The notes: generated by a model from the letters alone, not told the origin. A stretch of 64,000 bases of DNA from Chryseobacterium soldanellicola (GCF_900100115.1 NZ_FNKL01000003.1:248001-312000); one strand, 5' to 3'. Numbered from the stretch's first letter, positions 34,955 through 44,284 are shown. Program-made: numbers and translations.

Positions 34955-35042
34955 TGAATTGTAAAGGGTGAATTGTGAATTTACATACATCATAAAAAAA
35001 TTGACAATTCACCATTTACAATTTATTTTTTACAATTCACTT
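34955..35042. repeat. GTGAATTG...CAATTCAC palindromic repeat (ureF-ureG gap)
   Basis: GTGAATTGTAAAGGGTGAAT at the left and ATTGACAATTCACCATTTAC, then TTTTTACAATTCAC at the right make an imperfect inverted repeat. It touches the ureF stop codon. Confidence 0.72.
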
Positions 35043-35741
35043 TTAAGACATATAAAGCCTCGAATACAGTCTTTCATGCTGCATACATCTGATGTCGAAA
35101 GACGTATTGCAAAGCCCGACCAGATCTCTGTCGAGTTCCATTGTTTCCAAAACCGTTTTTTCCATCACCGAATACAAGGAGAAAAGAATATCCTGCCCGT
35201 CGAGCTGTCCGAGAGGGACTAGCTTCACTGCATTGGTAATAATTCCCGCAACAGAAGTGTAATAAAACCCTAAAAGCGCTTCATACAAAGGAATGCTCAT
35301 CAGTGAGCAATAAATTCCGAACACGATACAGTAATGTGAATTGGCTTCTTTATTCTGAACTGCTTTTTCAAAGGATTCCATCAATGGAAAACTATCTTTT
35401 CTTTTAAAAATTTTAATCAGTCGAAGTCCTAATTTCTGGCTTGCCTGACGGGTTTCTTTCGGACATTTTATTGCATTACATTCATGATCAAGCTTTATTA
35501 ATAATTGAAGATCTTCATTTTGAGCAGCTTCATAGGCCAGCTTAACAAAAGCGCCGTCATTATATTTAAGATTATACTGCAGCATATTTTCTACAAACTC
35601 TTTTGCCGTCTGCAGATTATTCACAATCCTTTTCTGAACATAGGTCTCAAGGCCGCTTGAATGACTGTATCCGCCGATGGGCAATGTAGGATCTGAAATA
35701 TGCAATAAACCGGATAAAAAATTTAAATTCATTTTATTCAT
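35043..35741 (-). CDS. ureF: urease accessory protein UreF
   Basis: 232 aa all-helical protein. The UreF hallmarks LLHISDPTLPIGGYSHSSGLE (in part; residues about 11-31) and PLGQLDGQDILFSL near 190-203 are present. UreF bridges UreD and UreG in the nickel-insertion complex. It overlaps the ureE end by 8 bp. An alternative ATG three codons in (35732) is possible. The stop adjoins the palindromic repeat in the ureF-ureG gap. Confidence 0.9.
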   Translation of the reverse strand: MNKMNLNFLSGLLHISDPTLPIGGYSHSSGLETYVQKRIVNNLQTAKEFVENMLQYNLKYNDGAFVKLAYEAAQNEDLQLLIKLDHECNAIKCPKETRQASQKLGLRLIKIFKRKDSFPLMESFEKAVQNKEANSHYCIVFGIYCSLMSIPLYEALLGFYYTSVAGIITNAVKLVPLGQLDGQDILFSLYSVMEKTVLETMELDRDLVGLCNTSFDIRCMQHERLYSRLYMS

Positions 35742-36246
35742 CTTTTGGAGCTGCCATTTTTAAAATTTTAGAGAAAATTGTTGATCCTAAGCTTCCGTGG
35801 CCGTGAGGCTCTACATTAGATTTAAGAATATTCATCAATTTTACGGAGTGCTTTTCAGGATTAAATCCGCTTGCTTCCAGCCATCTGTACATCGGCATTT
35901 CAAAAGGCAGCATTACTTTATCATTCTGGATAAAAAGCGGAATATGCTTGTTTCCGATTTCATAGCAAACCGTTCCCATTTCCAGCAAAGATATAGGCGA
36001 CATGACGATGGCTTCTGTTTCCAGAATATTAACGGCAATAATTTTTTCTTCACTTTCAAAAAGAATATCTCCTTCCCGCAAATATTGCCCTTCTCTAAGA
36101 AATTTAATCGCAATATCTTGTCCTTGCCTTGTTTTTTTACGTTGAATTCTTTTTGTGGCTTCAAACCATTCCAGATCGAGATAATCGATGTTTTTTCCTT
36201 CTAAAACATGATCTGAAATATTTCCAATAGTTTCGTTAATAATCAT
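35734..36246 (-). CDS. ureE: urease accessory protein UreE
   Basis: 170 aa. An N-terminal peptide-binding domain includes DLEWFEATKRIQRKKT. The C-terminal metal-binding domain carries NKHIPLFI, the Gly-x-x-His-like site of UreE. A short tail (VEPHGHGSLG, about 146-155) has two histidines, fewer than the His-rich tail of Klebsiella UreE. It is a nickel metallochaperone for UreG. It lies 58 bp downstream of ureC and overlaps ureF by 8 bp. Confidence 0.9.
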   Translation of the reverse strand: MIINETIGNISDHVLEGKNIDYLDLEWFEATKRIQRKKTRQGQDIAIKFLREGQYLREGDILFESEEKIIAVNILETEAIVMSPISLLEMGTVCYEIGNKHIPLFIQNDKVMLPFEMPMYRWLEASGFNPEKHSVKLMNILKSNVEPHGHGSLGSTIFSKILKMAAPKDE

Positions 36247-36304
36247 TTTTCTAATTCTATTTGCTGGACTTAATATTTTTCTGAACCTAAGGTTTATTTC
36301 ATTG

Positions 36305-38026
36305 TCAGAACAAATAATACAATTGTGTCAGCGGGAGTTTTTCCGCAGGCTCACAAGTGATATATTCACCATCAACGGTTACTTTATAATTTTCAGGATT
36401 TACTTCGATTAAAGGCGTTTTATCATTATGAATAAGGTCTTTTTTAGAAATATTTCTGCAGTTTTTTACCGGAAGAATCATTTTCTGTAATTTATAATCT
36501 GCAATTGTTCCGTTATCGATAGAAATCTGAGAAACAAAATTGGCGCAAATACCGTATTTAGCTTTTCCGTGAGCACCAAACATGTTTCTGTAAATAACAG
36601 GTTGTGGTGTAGGAATTGACGCATTTGGGTCGCCCATTTTTGCAGCAATTACGAATCCTCCTTTTACAATCATTTCAGGTTTTACTCCAAATAATGCAGG
36701 TTTCCAGATGACTAAATCTGCTAATTTTCCTTTTTCGACAGAGCCGACATATTCCGAAATTCCATGAGCAATAGCCGGGTTGATCGTATATTTAGCGATA
36801 TATCTTTTGGCTCGGTAATTATCGTTTCCTTCATTTTCATCTTCTTGTAAAAAACCTCTCTGCTCTTTCATTTTACTGGCGGTCTGCCACGTTCTTGTGA
36901 TCACTTCTCCGGGTCTTCCCATCGCTTGAGAATCTGAGCTCATGATGCTGAAAACTCCCATATCATGCAAAATATCTTCTGCAGCAATCGTTTCCGGGCG
37001 AATACGTGAATCTGCAAAAGCTACATCTTCAGGAATATTTTTACTTAAATGATGGCAAACCATCAACATATCCAAATGCTCATCAATTGTATTAACCGTA
37101 TAAGGACGCGTCGGGTTTGTGGAAGCAGGAAGCACATTAGGATACATTGCAGCTTTAATAATATCCGGAGCGTGGCCTCCACCCGCCCCTTCTGTATGAA
37201 AGGTGTGAATTACTCTGCCATTGATTGCTCTCATTGTATCTTCAAGAAAACCGCTTTCATTTAAAGTATCTGTATGAATCGCTACCTGAATATCATATTT
37301 ATCGGCCACTTTCAATGCAGCGTCGATTACTGCGGGAGTTGCTCCCCAATCTTCATGAATTTTTACACCTAAAGCTCCGGCTTCCACCTGCTCTTCAATC
37401 GGTTCTTCTGCAGAACAGTTTCCTTTTCCGAAAAAACCTAAATTCATAGGATATTCTTCTGCCGCTTCCAACATTTTCTGCATATTGAATTTTCCTGGCG
37501 TAACGGTGGTCGCATTGGTCCCGTCATTTGGCCCGGTTCCGCCGCCGATCATTGTTGTTATTCCGCTGTATAAGGACGTTTCGATCTGTTGCGGGCATAT
37601 AAAATGAATATGTGTATCAATTCCTCCTGCGGTTACAATATAGCCTTTTCCGCCATGAACTTCCGTGGAAGCACCGATAATCATATTGGGTGTTACACCA
37701 TCCATCGTGTCAGGATTTCCTGCCTTTCCGATAGCTATGATTTTACCGTCTTTAATCCCGATATCAGCTTTTACAATTCCCCAATGATCGATAATTACAG
37801 CTCCTGTGATGCAAAGATCAAGCACTCCGGCTTCTCTTTTGGCGGTAACATTTTGTCCCATTCCGTCACGTACGGTTTTTCCCCCTCCAAAAACGGCTTC
37901 ATCTCCATAATGTGTAAAATCCTTTTCAATTTCAATAATAATTTCGGTATCTCCCAGTCTGATTTTGTCTCCGGCTGTGGGTCCTAATATATTGGCATAT
38001 TGTTTCCTGTCTACATGTAAGCTCAT
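36305..38026 (-). CDS. ureC: urease alpha subunit
   Basis: 573 aa, close to the usual 567-572. All active-site residues are present: H139 and H141 (DTHIHF), the carbamylated K222 (VKIHEDWG), H251, H277 ([15 protein letters not shown]), flap C324 and H325 (MVCHHL) and D365. It hydrolyses urea to ammonia and carbamate with a dinuclear nickel centre. It lies 1 bp beyond the ureB stop, so is co-translated with ureA and ureB. Confidence 0.98.
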   Translation of the reverse strand: MSLHVDRKQYANILGPTAGDKIRLGDTEIIIEIEKDFTHYGDEAVFGGGKTVRDGMGQNVTAKREAGVLDLCITGAVIIDHWGIVKADIGIKDGKIIAIGKAGNPDTMDGVTPNMIIGASTEVHGGKGYIVTAGGIDTHIHFICPQQIETSLYSGITTMIGGGTGPNDGTNATTVTPGKFNMQKMLEAAEEYPMNLGFFGKGNCSAEEPIEEQVEAGALGVKIHEDWGATPAVIDAALKVADKYDIQVAIHTDTLNESGFLEDTMRAINGRVIHTFHTEGAGGGHAPDIIKAAMYPNVLPASTNPTRPYTVNTIDEHLDMLMVCHHLSKNIPEDVAFADSRIRPETIAAEDILHDMGVFSIMSSDSQAMGRPGEVITRTWQTASKMKEQRGFLQEDENEGNDNYRAKRYIAKYTINPAIAHGISEYVGSVEKGKLADLVIWKPALFGVKPEMIVKGGFVIAAKMGDPNASIPTPQPVIYRNMFGAHGKAKYGICANFVSQISIDNGTIADYKLQKMILPVKNCRNISKKDLIHNDKTPLIEVNPENYKVTVDGEYITCEPAEKLPLTQLYYLF

Positions 38027-38027
38027 G

Positions 38028-38495
38028 TTAATGATTTTTAAAATTTAATTCTTCGGCTTTTGCAAGACTTTCTTTTTTTAATGTTTCAGAATCTACAGAT
38101 CCGTCAACAAGATTATTAAAGCCCATTGCTTTTCTATGTCCACCGATTTCTACTAATTCAATTTCTTTTTCTTCACCCGGCTCAAAACGGACAGCTGTAC
38201 TTGCTATGATATTCAGCCTTTTTCCGAAAGCTTTTTCACGGTCAAAGCTCATTGCTTTATTAACCTCAAAAAAATGAAAGTGAGACCCAACCTGAATAGG
38301 ACGGTCACCTGTGTTTGTTACTTTTATTTTTACGGTTTTCCTGCCTGCATTACAGACAATGGTGCCTTCTTTTACAAAAATTTCACCCGGTATTACAATT
38401 TTTTCACCGAGAAGATTTTCTGCATTAATTACTTTTATCTCTAGATCCTCTACATTTTTGTTAGGAATAATACTCTTATATTTTTTTTCTTTCAT
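38028..38495 (-). CDS. ureB: urease beta subunit with N-terminal extension
   Basis: 155 aa, against about 101-110 in many bacteria. The core begins at [11 protein letters not shown] (34-44) and contains [19 protein letters not shown] and [15 protein letters not shown]. The first 33 residues (charged, lysine-rich) are extra, as is a 16-residue C-terminal tail. The start at 38495 is the first ATG and 11 bp after ureA. UreB is structural and packs on UreC. The extension may reflect linker sequence like that seen in fused ureAB subunits. Confidence 0.95.
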   Translation of the reverse strand: MKEKKYKSIIPNKNVEDLEIKVINAENLLGEKIVIPGEIFVKEGTIVCNAGRKTVKIKVTNTGDRPIQVGSHFHFFEVNKAMSFDREKAFGKRLNIIASTAVRFEPGEEKEIELVEIGGHRKAMGFNNLVDGSVDSETLKKESLAKAEELNFKNH

Positions 38496-38506
38496 AATAA
38501 TTTAAA

Positions 38507-38809
38507 TTAGCGAATTGGGTTATGTACAGTAACCAGCTTAGTTCCGTCCGGGAAAGTTGCTTCGATCTGAACATCGTGAATCATATCTGCAACTCCCGGC
38601 ATTACATCATCGATTGTCAAAAGATTTGCTCCATCCTGCATCAGCTCGGCAACTCTTTTACCGTCTCTTGCTCCTTCAAGCAAAAAATGACTGATTAATG
38701 CTATAGATTCGGGATAATTTAGTTTAAGGCCTCTGCCTTTTCTTTTCAAAGCCAGCTCTCCGGCCATATAAAGCATGAGTTTTTCTGTTTCTCTTGGTGT
38801 TAAATGCAT
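38507..38809 (-). CDS. ureA: urease gamma subunit
   Basis: 100 aa, the usual length. [20 protein letters not shown] at the N terminus, [10 protein letters not shown] and [12 protein letters not shown] at the end are family signatures. Structural subunit of the (UreABC)3 enzyme. First structural gene of the locus; the region upstream contains a long hairpin (38889-38940) and no exact TAnnTTTG box, so the promoter may lie before the hypothetical gene. Confidence 0.97.
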   Translation of the reverse strand: MHLTPRETEKLMLYMAGELALKRKGRGLKLNYPESIALISHFLLEGARDGKRVAELMQDGANLLTIDDVMPGVADMIHDVQIEATFPDGTKLVTVHNPIR

Positions 38810-38888
38810 ATTATTTATTTAAATTGAACATACTATATTTTTCTGCCATTTCGGCAAAGGCAATTGAAGAATATAAAAAATGGAAAAT

Positions 38889-38940
38889 AAAGACGAACCT
38901 TCCAAATCTGCATTCAATGCAAATCACAAAGAAGGTTCAT
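38889..38940 (-). promoter_or_regulatory. long imperfect hairpin between hypothetical gene and ureA
   Basis: On the minus strand GAACCTTC pairs with GAAGGTTC, and inside it ATTTGCATT pairs with AATGCAGAT. T-rich sequence (GTCTTTATTTTCC) follows. It may be a leaky terminator or an RNA control element in the leader of the urease structural genes. Confidence 0.5.
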
Positions 38941-38950
38941 AAATAAGAAA

Positions 38951-39313
38951 TTAGTGGTCGGAAACCTGCAAAGAATGATATAAAATATATCTGGGTACCG
39001 CAATATGATTAGAATCAGGAATAGTAACCGATTGAATTTTAAAAGAATAATCCGTTACAAAATAACTTATATGCTCCTTTAGAATAAGAGAAAAATCAAA
39101 TTTTTCCTTTTCAAGGTCGTCAGAATCAGCATTATCCTGAACATCTGAAAGGATATACATTTCAGGTTGAGAATCACAGTCCGGTTTTTGTAAAAGCTTG
39201 CTTTTTGAGGAAAGATCAGGTGAAAAATGAGTATTGCCCTTATGTGCAAACAATCCTACGCATAAAGTCGTGAAAAATACCACGAGAGAAAACAATACAA
39301 TTCTTTTTTTCAT
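38951..39313 (-). CDS. hypothetical exported protein upstream of urease
   Basis: 120 aa. Hydrophobic N terminus (IVLFSLVVFFTTLCVGLFAH, about 4-23) acts as signal or anchor. The rest is acidic in the middle (ILSDVQDNADSDDLEKEKFD) and histidine-dotted (HKGNTH, SNHIAVP, YHSLQVSDH). No family recognised. It is on the urease strand, 141 bp before ureA, and is probably transcribed before it. The His/Asp/Cys content could suit metal binding, which is only a guess. Confidence 0.6.
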   Translation of the reverse strand: MKKRIVLFSLVVFFTTLCVGLFAHKGNTHFSPDLSSKSKLLQKPDCDSQPEMYILSDVQDNADSDDLEKEKFDFSLILKEHISYFVTDYSFKIQSVTIPDSNHIAVPRYILYHSLQVSDH

Positions 39314-39525
39314 ATTTGTCTTAATGGGGTAAAATTAGAGCAAACAAAAGTCCGGACCTATCGAAAAAATCATTTAAAATGTTCAAAATCGTGACAAAAT
39401 GAAGTACGTTAAGGCAAAATTATTATTACTATTAAAAAACTCAAATTTCTGAGGTGAAGTCTTAAATTTTAGTTAATATCAACTATCAGAATCTTAAACT
39501 CGCCGTTCATCTCTTTAAAATTACC

Positions 39526-39533
39526 TATCTTCG
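39526..39533 (+). promoter_or_regulatory. near-match -7 box TATCTTCG
   Basis: One mismatch to TAnnTTTG, 20 bp before the ATG at 39554, in the gap divergent from the urease locus. Confidence 0.35.
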
Positions 39534-39553
39534 CTAGCAAATTTTATTTGAAA

Positions 39554-40729
39554 ATGAAAAAGATCATCTTAGGATTATTTTTATTTACCTCCATTATTAC
39601 ATTCGCACAAGAAGCTATTCAATTTCAGGACATTCCGTTTAAAGATCTTATAGCTAAAGCAAAAAAAGAAAACAAAATTGTCTTTATTGATGCGTATGCT
39701 TCCTGGTGTGGCCCTTGTAAAATGATGGAAAGAAACATTTTCACTAAAAAAACGGTCGGAGATTATTATAACTCCAATTTTGTGAATGCCAGATTCGATA
39801 TGGAAAAAGGAGAAGGAAGAGAGATCGCAGCAAAATACGGAGTCCGTTCTTATCCGACTTATTTATTTTTAAACGGTGACGGCGAGCTTGTTTCACAAAA
39901 TTTCGGGTATATGGATGAAAGCCCCTTTATTGCAATGGCTCAGGATGTTAACTCTCCCAACAACAAAAAAGGTTCTTTAAAGGAACGTTTTGCAAAAGGA
40001 GAAAAAGATCCGGAATTCCTGATTAATATAATGAAATTAAATTCAACCTCAGATTTTGATTTTGCTAAAAAAGCTTCTGAAAGATATTTTGAAAACAAAA
40101 AAAATACGGAAGAGCTTTCCAAAGATGATGTCGGACTTTTATTATATTTCGTAAAATCATCAGAAGATCCGAATTATAAAGTTTTTACATCCAGAAAAGC
40201 TGAAATTATCAAATTTTTACCCGAAGAAACCTATAAAGAATTTAATAATCAAATGCTTTTAGGAAAAATTGTGGAGCAATCTATTGATGATAAAAACAAA
40301 AGAATTAATGATGAATATTTCATGAAGACAGCAGAGCCTTTAGTTGGAAAATACGACGCTCAGGTTAAGCTAAATCAAACGAAATTAACGTATTACGAGC
40401 AAAATGCCAACTTTCCGGAATATGAAAAAGCTGCGCTGGACTATTATAAAAATTCAGATGCTTTTGAGCCTAATGAGCTATTAAAGGCTGCCTGGATATT
40501 TTCAGATCACGTAAAAAATCAGGCTTCATTAAAAAAAGCTGTTGAATGGGCCGAAAAATCTGTCATGAGAGGCGATACCTCTGAAAATACTTACATTTTA
40601 GCGAAGCTTTATTCTTTGACGGGAAATAAAGATCAGGCAAAATCTTACGCCGAAATATCTAAAAATCTCGCAAAACAAGCCGGTAAAGACTCTAATCTTG
40701 CGGAAGAATTATTAAAGCAAATTAAATAA
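39554..40729 (+). CDS. thioredoxin-fold protein with helical C-terminal region
   Basis: 391 aa from the ATG at 39554, preferred over a TTG two codons upstream. The signal peptide MKKIILGLFLFTSIITFAQ is followed by a thioredoxin domain (about 20-140) with ASWCGPCK; the redox cysteines are C52 and C55. The C-terminal 230 residues are helical and TPR-like (AAWIFSDHVKNQASLKKAVE, ILAKLYSLTGNKDQAKSYAE). It is probably a periplasmic disulfide reductase or chaperone. Its stop overlaps the start of the DUF3575 gene (TAATG), so the two are coupled. Confidence 0.85.
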   Translation: MKKIILGLFLFTSIITFAQEAIQFQDIPFKDLIAKAKKENKIVFIDAYASWCGPCKMMERNIFTKKTVGDYYNSNFVNARFDMEKGEGREIAAKYGVRSYPTYLFLNGDGELVSQNFGYMDESPFIAMAQDVNSPNNKKGSLKERFAKGEKDPEFLINIMKLNSTSDFDFAKKASERYFENKKNTEELSKDDVGLLLYFVKSSEDPNYKVFTSRKAEIIKFLPEETYKEFNNQMLLGKIVEQSIDDKNKRINDEYFMKTAEPLVGKYDAQVKLNQTKLTYYEQNANFPEYEKAALDYYKNSDAFEPNELLKAAWIFSDHVKNQASLKKAVEWAEKSVMRGDTSENTYILAKLYSLTGNKDQAKSYAEISKNLAKQAGKDSNLAEELLKQIK

Positions 40730-41358
40730 TGCTAATGTTTAAGAATACAATTTTAATAAGCTTTCTAAGTATTTTTTTATTTGGAAATTTAACTGCGCAG
40801 GAACAGGAAAAAGATGTTAGCGTTTATGTAAAAGGAAACGCATTATTTATACCAATCGGAGTTTTAAATGTGGGAGTTGAGCATCAATTAAGCAAAAAAT
40901 ACACCTTGCAGGGTGACGTTTTTATTTCTCCGTGGAAATCTTTTGCGGGCCATGAATTCCAGTATTATTCTGCATCAATAGAAGGCAGATATTATTTTGA
41001 TGAGGCTTTTAAGCACTGGTATTTAGGTGCTAATCTTTCAGCAGCATCTTTTGTTTTGCAAAAGTGGAATTATTGGGGAGGGGGGCCATATGTTAATGAT
41101 AATAATGAAACTTTTGAAAAATCAAATCTTTACCAAAAAGGATTTTCACTCATTGTAGGTCTTACGGCTGGATACCAGTTTCAGTTATCTGAAAACTGGA
41201 ATCTTGATGTCTACGGAACAATCGGAACTTCACAAGATTTCTACAAAGGTTACGACCGCAGTACGGGAAGACGCTATGATGTAGCCGACGGATATAATAA
41301 AAGTGGCGAAATTCTTCCTTACAGAGGCGGAATCATGATTTCTTACAAAATAAAATAA
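40729..41358 (+). CDS. DUF3575 outer-membrane protein
   Basis: 209 aa. Signal peptide MLMFKNTILISFLSIFLFGN with a cut near TAQ. The remainder is an eight-strand-like barrel: IPIGVLNVGVEHQL (about 37-50), FQYYSASIEGRYYF, WYLGANLSAASF and a last strand YRGGIMISYKIK. The pattern is that of DUF3575 proteins. Function unknown. Start chosen at the ATG overlapping the previous stop; an ATG at 40735 is an alternative. Co-transcribed with the thioredoxin-like gene. Confidence 0.78.
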   Translation: MLMFKNTILISFLSIFLFGNLTAQEQEKDVSVYVKGNALFIPIGVLNVGVEHQLSKKYTLQGDVFISPWKSFAGHEFQYYSASIEGRYYFDEAFKHWYLGANLSAASFVLQKWNYWGGGPYVNDNNETFEKSNLYQKGFSLIVGLTAGYQFQLSENWNLDVYGTIGTSQDFYKGYDRSTGRRYDVADGYNKSGEILPYRGGIMISYKIK

Positions 41359-41361
41359 CTC

Positions 41362-41568
41362 ATGAAATTATTTGGAAAAAACCATATTATCATCTCAATT
41401 ATTACATTTGTTATTCTTTTTTTAATGAATTACATCGGAAATAATCAGCCGGATAAAATACAGAGCGCATTAATGATCGCTTTCGCAGGTGTTATCGGTT
41501 TAACGATCGGGCTTTTTATCCTTAAAAAAGGCAAAGATGACAAAACTCCACCACCGGATTTTGATTAA
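41362..41568 (+). CDS. small two-helix membrane protein
   Basis: 68 aa. Two hydrophobic helices (about 9-26 and 36-54) and a charged, proline-ending tail (KKGKDDKTPPPDFD). Begins 3 bp after the DUF3575 stop, so it is part of the same transcript. No family recognised; the conserved spacing and sensible codon use make it a likely real gene. Confidence 0.6.
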   Translation: MKLFGKNHIIISIITFVILFLMNYIGNNQPDKIQSALMIAFAGVIGLTIGLFILKKGKDDKTPPPDFD

Positions 41569-41576
41569 GACAATGT

Positions 41577-41667
41577 CAAAATTGTGAATCGTCAATTTAA
41601 CTTTTAGTCAATCTAAAAATGGCTGCAAAATTCACAAGCACAACGGATTGACTATTCACAGCTGACC
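41577..41667. repeat. degenerate GTGAATCGTCAAT/GATTGACTATTCAC repeat
   Basis: AATTGTGAATCGTCAATTTA at the left and CGGATTGACTATTCACAGC at the right form an imperfect inverted repeat. It lies between the convergent ends of the small membrane protein gene and the NamZ-like gene. Confidence 0.6.
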
Positions 41668-41673
41668 AATTCT

Positions 41674-42870
41674 CTAGTTTTCGTAGACGACGTATTTTGT
41701 TCTGATCTTCTCAAATTTATCTAAATCGGGTTTCCATGAAGCTTTGATTTCCTGAGCTGATTTTCCTGCGATAATTTGCTTTCTGAATTCATCTGTTCCG
41801 GATAATGTATCAAACCAGAGGTTTTTTAGAAAAAAGTCCTGATCAGGATTTTTATAATTTTTGTAAGCTTTAATGATCCATTCGAGGTTTAATTCTTTTA
41901 AATCTTTTGAAAAATCGGAAAGGTTTTCACCATAACAAAGTTTTCCGTTTAAAAAAGGGTCTTTTGCTCCTGAATTTGGTTTGGGCGTAAACTGGTAAGG
42001 TAAATTCGGTGTCCAGGGCGAACCATAAATCTGGAAAGGCAGATCAGTTCCTCTTCCCACCGAAACCTGAGTGCCTTCAAAGAAGCATAAGCTTGGATAT
42101 AAATTAATGGATTTATCATTCGGTAAATTGGGCGAAGGCTTATCCAAAATAGCATAACGTTGTTTTTTATGATAATTCTTCATTGGAATTAAAGTATATT
42201 TTGCCTGAACTCCACTTTTAAGCCATTTTTCTCCGTTGACCATTTTTCCGTATTCGCCGATTGTCAGACCGTAAACGACAGGAACTTCGTGCATTCCGAC
42301 AAAACTCGACCATTTTTTTCTTAAAACAGGGCCGTCTGTGTAGCCGTCATGCGGATTTGGACGGTCTAAAACCATGATCTCAACATTATTTTCCGCTCCG
42401 GCTTCCATTAAATAGGTTAATGTCGAAATATAGGTGTAAAACCTCACTCCAACATCCTGAATATCAAATACAACGACATCAATTCCTTTTAACTGATCCT
42501 GTTTTGGCTTTTTATTATTTCCGTATAAAGAAACGATGGGAATTCCTGTTTTTACGTCGATTCCGTTTTTCACTTTTTCGCCTGCATCGGCATCGCCTCT
42601 GAAACCATGTTCAGGAGCGAAAATCGATTTTATTTTAATTCCGTTTTTTACTAAAAAATCTACCAGATGAGTTCGATCGCTCATCAAACCTGTCTGATTG
42701 GTAACAACTCCGATCGTTTTACCTTTCAATAAAGGCAAATACAACTCAGGTTGATCTGCACCGGTCTTAAAATCAATTTTATCATGAGTCTGAGAATAAT
42801 ATTGGGTGAATACTCCTAAAAAAATTAGGCAAATCAGAAGTAAATTTTTAATTTTGAAATCTAAATTCAT
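41674..42870 (-). CDS. NamZ-like exo-beta-N-acetylmuramidase (DUF1343)
   Basis: 398 aa from the ATG at 42870, which precedes a signal peptide (LLLICLIFLGVFTQYYS). A longer frame exists upstream but would encode a non-signal extension over the neighbouring gene. The DUF1343 core is recognisable: LLKGKTIGVVTNQTGL, FAPEHGFRGDADAGE, FDIQDVGVRFYTYISTL, LDRPNPHDG and SVGRGTDLPFQ. B. subtilis NamZ (GH171) removes terminal MurNAc from peptidoglycan fragments, so a role in cell-wall recycling is likely. Confidence 0.85.
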   Translation of the reverse strand: MNLDFKIKNLLLICLIFLGVFTQYYSQTHDKIDFKTGADQPELYLPLLKGKTIGVVTNQTGLMSDRTHLVDFLVKNGIKIKSIFAPEHGFRGDADAGEKVKNGIDVKTGIPIVSLYGNNKKPKQDQLKGIDVVVFDIQDVGVRFYTYISTLTYLMEAGAENNVEIMVLDRPNPHDGYTDGPVLRKKWSSFVGMHEVPVVYGLTIGEYGKMVNGEKWLKSGVQAKYTLIPMKNYHKKQRYAILDKPSPNLPNDKSINLYPSLCFFEGTQVSVGRGTDLPFQIYGSPWTPNLPYQFTPKPNSGAKDPFLNGKLCYGENLSDFSKDLKELNLEWIIKAYKNYKNPDQDFFLKNLWFDTLSGTDEFRKQIIAGKSAQEIKASWKPDLDKFEKIRTKYVVYEN

Positions 42871-42874
42871 AAGC

Positions 42875-44104
42875 TTGAAGTTTCCTTTATATTTCTCTAG
42901 AAAAATAGCGTTTTCCAAAGATAACAAAAATAACCTTTCGAGGGTTATCATCTTCATTGGCAGGCTTTCGGTGGCTTTAGGAATTATTGTTTCCCTGATT
43001 ACCGTTTCCACCGGATTCGGCTCCAAGAAAGCGATTAAAGAAAGGCTGGCTGATTTCAGCGGCCATATTACTGTAAAATCTACACGGTCAAATTCTTCCT
43101 ACAATACTTCGGTTCTCGATAAGCAGGGTTTAAATATTCAGAAAATAAGAGAGCTTCCTGATGTTGAAACTGTCCAGAAATATGCGATGGTAACAGGAAT
43201 TATGCGTAACGAAAATAATTTTGCCGGCATTATTTTCAAGGGTGTCGGAAAGGATTTTGACAGCTTACGGTTTAAAAAATTTCTTGTTGCGGGAACGACA
43301 CCAAAAATTACAGAAATCGGGTTTAATAACGGTGTTACCATTTCTCAAAAAATAGCGAATGACCTTCATTTAAAAGTTAAAGACAGCATTGTCACTATAT
43401 TTTCAAAAGCTGATCAGAAGCCCATCTACAGGAAATTTGAGGTAGTCGGGATTTATAAAACTGATATTAAAATGATAGACGAGCAGTTCGTTATCGGAGG
43501 GATCAATCATGTAAGAAAAATTCAGGATATGAAGCCTGATGAAGTGGGAGGAATCGATATTTTCCTGAAAAACATCAACGATATCGACAGAGATTTTCCT
43601 GAAATCGAAAAACTGATCGGCTATAAAAACTATGCTGAAAAAGCAACTGAAAAATTCCCTCAAATCACCGACTGGATCAGTATTTTTGATACAAATATTG
43701 CATTAATCATTATTATCATGCTGATTGTTGTGGTAATCAATATTATTATGGTTCTTTTAATTCTGATCATTGAAAGAACGAATTCGATTGGTTTGCTTAA
43801 AACATTGGGCGCCAGCAATTCTCAGATCAGAGCAACTTTTATCAACTATACTTTAATCATCATGATTCCCGGGCTTTTGTACGGGAATGCGATAGGTTTA
43901 GGATTGCTTTTACTTCAAAAGTTTTTTGGAATTATTAAGCTTAATCCTGAAAACTATTATGTAAGCACAGTTCCTGTTGATTTGAATCCGATTGCAATTA
44001 TTTCAATTTCTGTCGGCATTTTAATTATTTCTGCATTGGCTTTGATCATTCCGAGTTATCTGATCAGTAAGATTTCTCCGGTGAAAGCGATTAAGTATAA
44101 TTAA
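42875..44104 (+). CDS. FtsX-like ABC transporter permease (LolC/E type)
   Basis: 409 aa from a TTG at 42875 (reads MKFPLYFSRKIAFSKDNKNN). An ATG at 42806 would add 23 residues and overlap the NamZ signal-peptide codons. One N-terminal helix (about 22-44) is followed by a periplasmic MacB-like domain (about 45-270). Three helices at about 276-300, 325-350 and 373-400 end in the cytoplasmic SPVKAIKYN. This is the topology of lipoprotein-releasing permeases. No ATPase gene is adjacent. The start codons of this gene and NamZ are only 4 bp apart. Confidence 0.82.
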   Translation: MKFPLYFSRKIAFSKDNKNNLSRVIIFIGRLSVALGIIVSLITVSTGFGSKKAIKERLADFSGHITVKSTRSNSSYNTSVLDKQGLNIQKIRELPDVETVQKYAMVTGIMRNENNFAGIIFKGVGKDFDSLRFKKFLVAGTTPKITEIGFNNGVTISQKIANDLHLKVKDSIVTIFSKADQKPIYRKFEVVGIYKTDIKMIDEQFVIGGINHVRKIQDMKPDEVGGIDIFLKNINDIDRDFPEIEKLIGYKNYAEKATEKFPQITDWISIFDTNIALIIIIMLIVVVINIIMVLLILIIERTNSIGLLKTLGASNSQIRATFINYTLIIMIPGLLYGNAIGLGLLLLQKFFGIIKLNPENYYVSTVPVDLNPIAIISISVGILIISALALIIPSYLISKISPVKAIKYN

Positions 44105-44118
44105 GGTTTAATCTATAA

Positions 44119-44274
44119 TGTCATTGCGAACCGAAGGTGAAGCAATCTTTTGTTAATTTATCCTCTGAATATTTTAAAATTTTAACTATTAAGGTTGGAT
44201 TAAGAATTTAAGAGCATTAAGCTTAACTCTCTTTATATTGAGATTGCTTCATCGCTGCGCTCTTCGCAATGACA
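44119..44274. repeat. inverted pair of TGTCATTGCGAA / GAAGCAATCT repeats
   Basis: TGTCATTGCGAACCGAAGGT...GAAGCAATCT (44119-44152) and AGATTGCTTCATCGC...TTCGCAATGACA (44240-44274) face each other. Outer arms TGTCATTGCGAA and TTCGCAATGACA are exact complements, so the block can fold into a large hairpin with an 87-nt insert. Confidence 0.75.
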
Positions 44275-44284
44275 ATAATGACGA

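Noticed and set aside
42871..43026. 52-residue extension of the NamZ-like protein
   Set aside because: It is antisense to the permease coding sequence and precedes a clear signal peptide starting at 42870.
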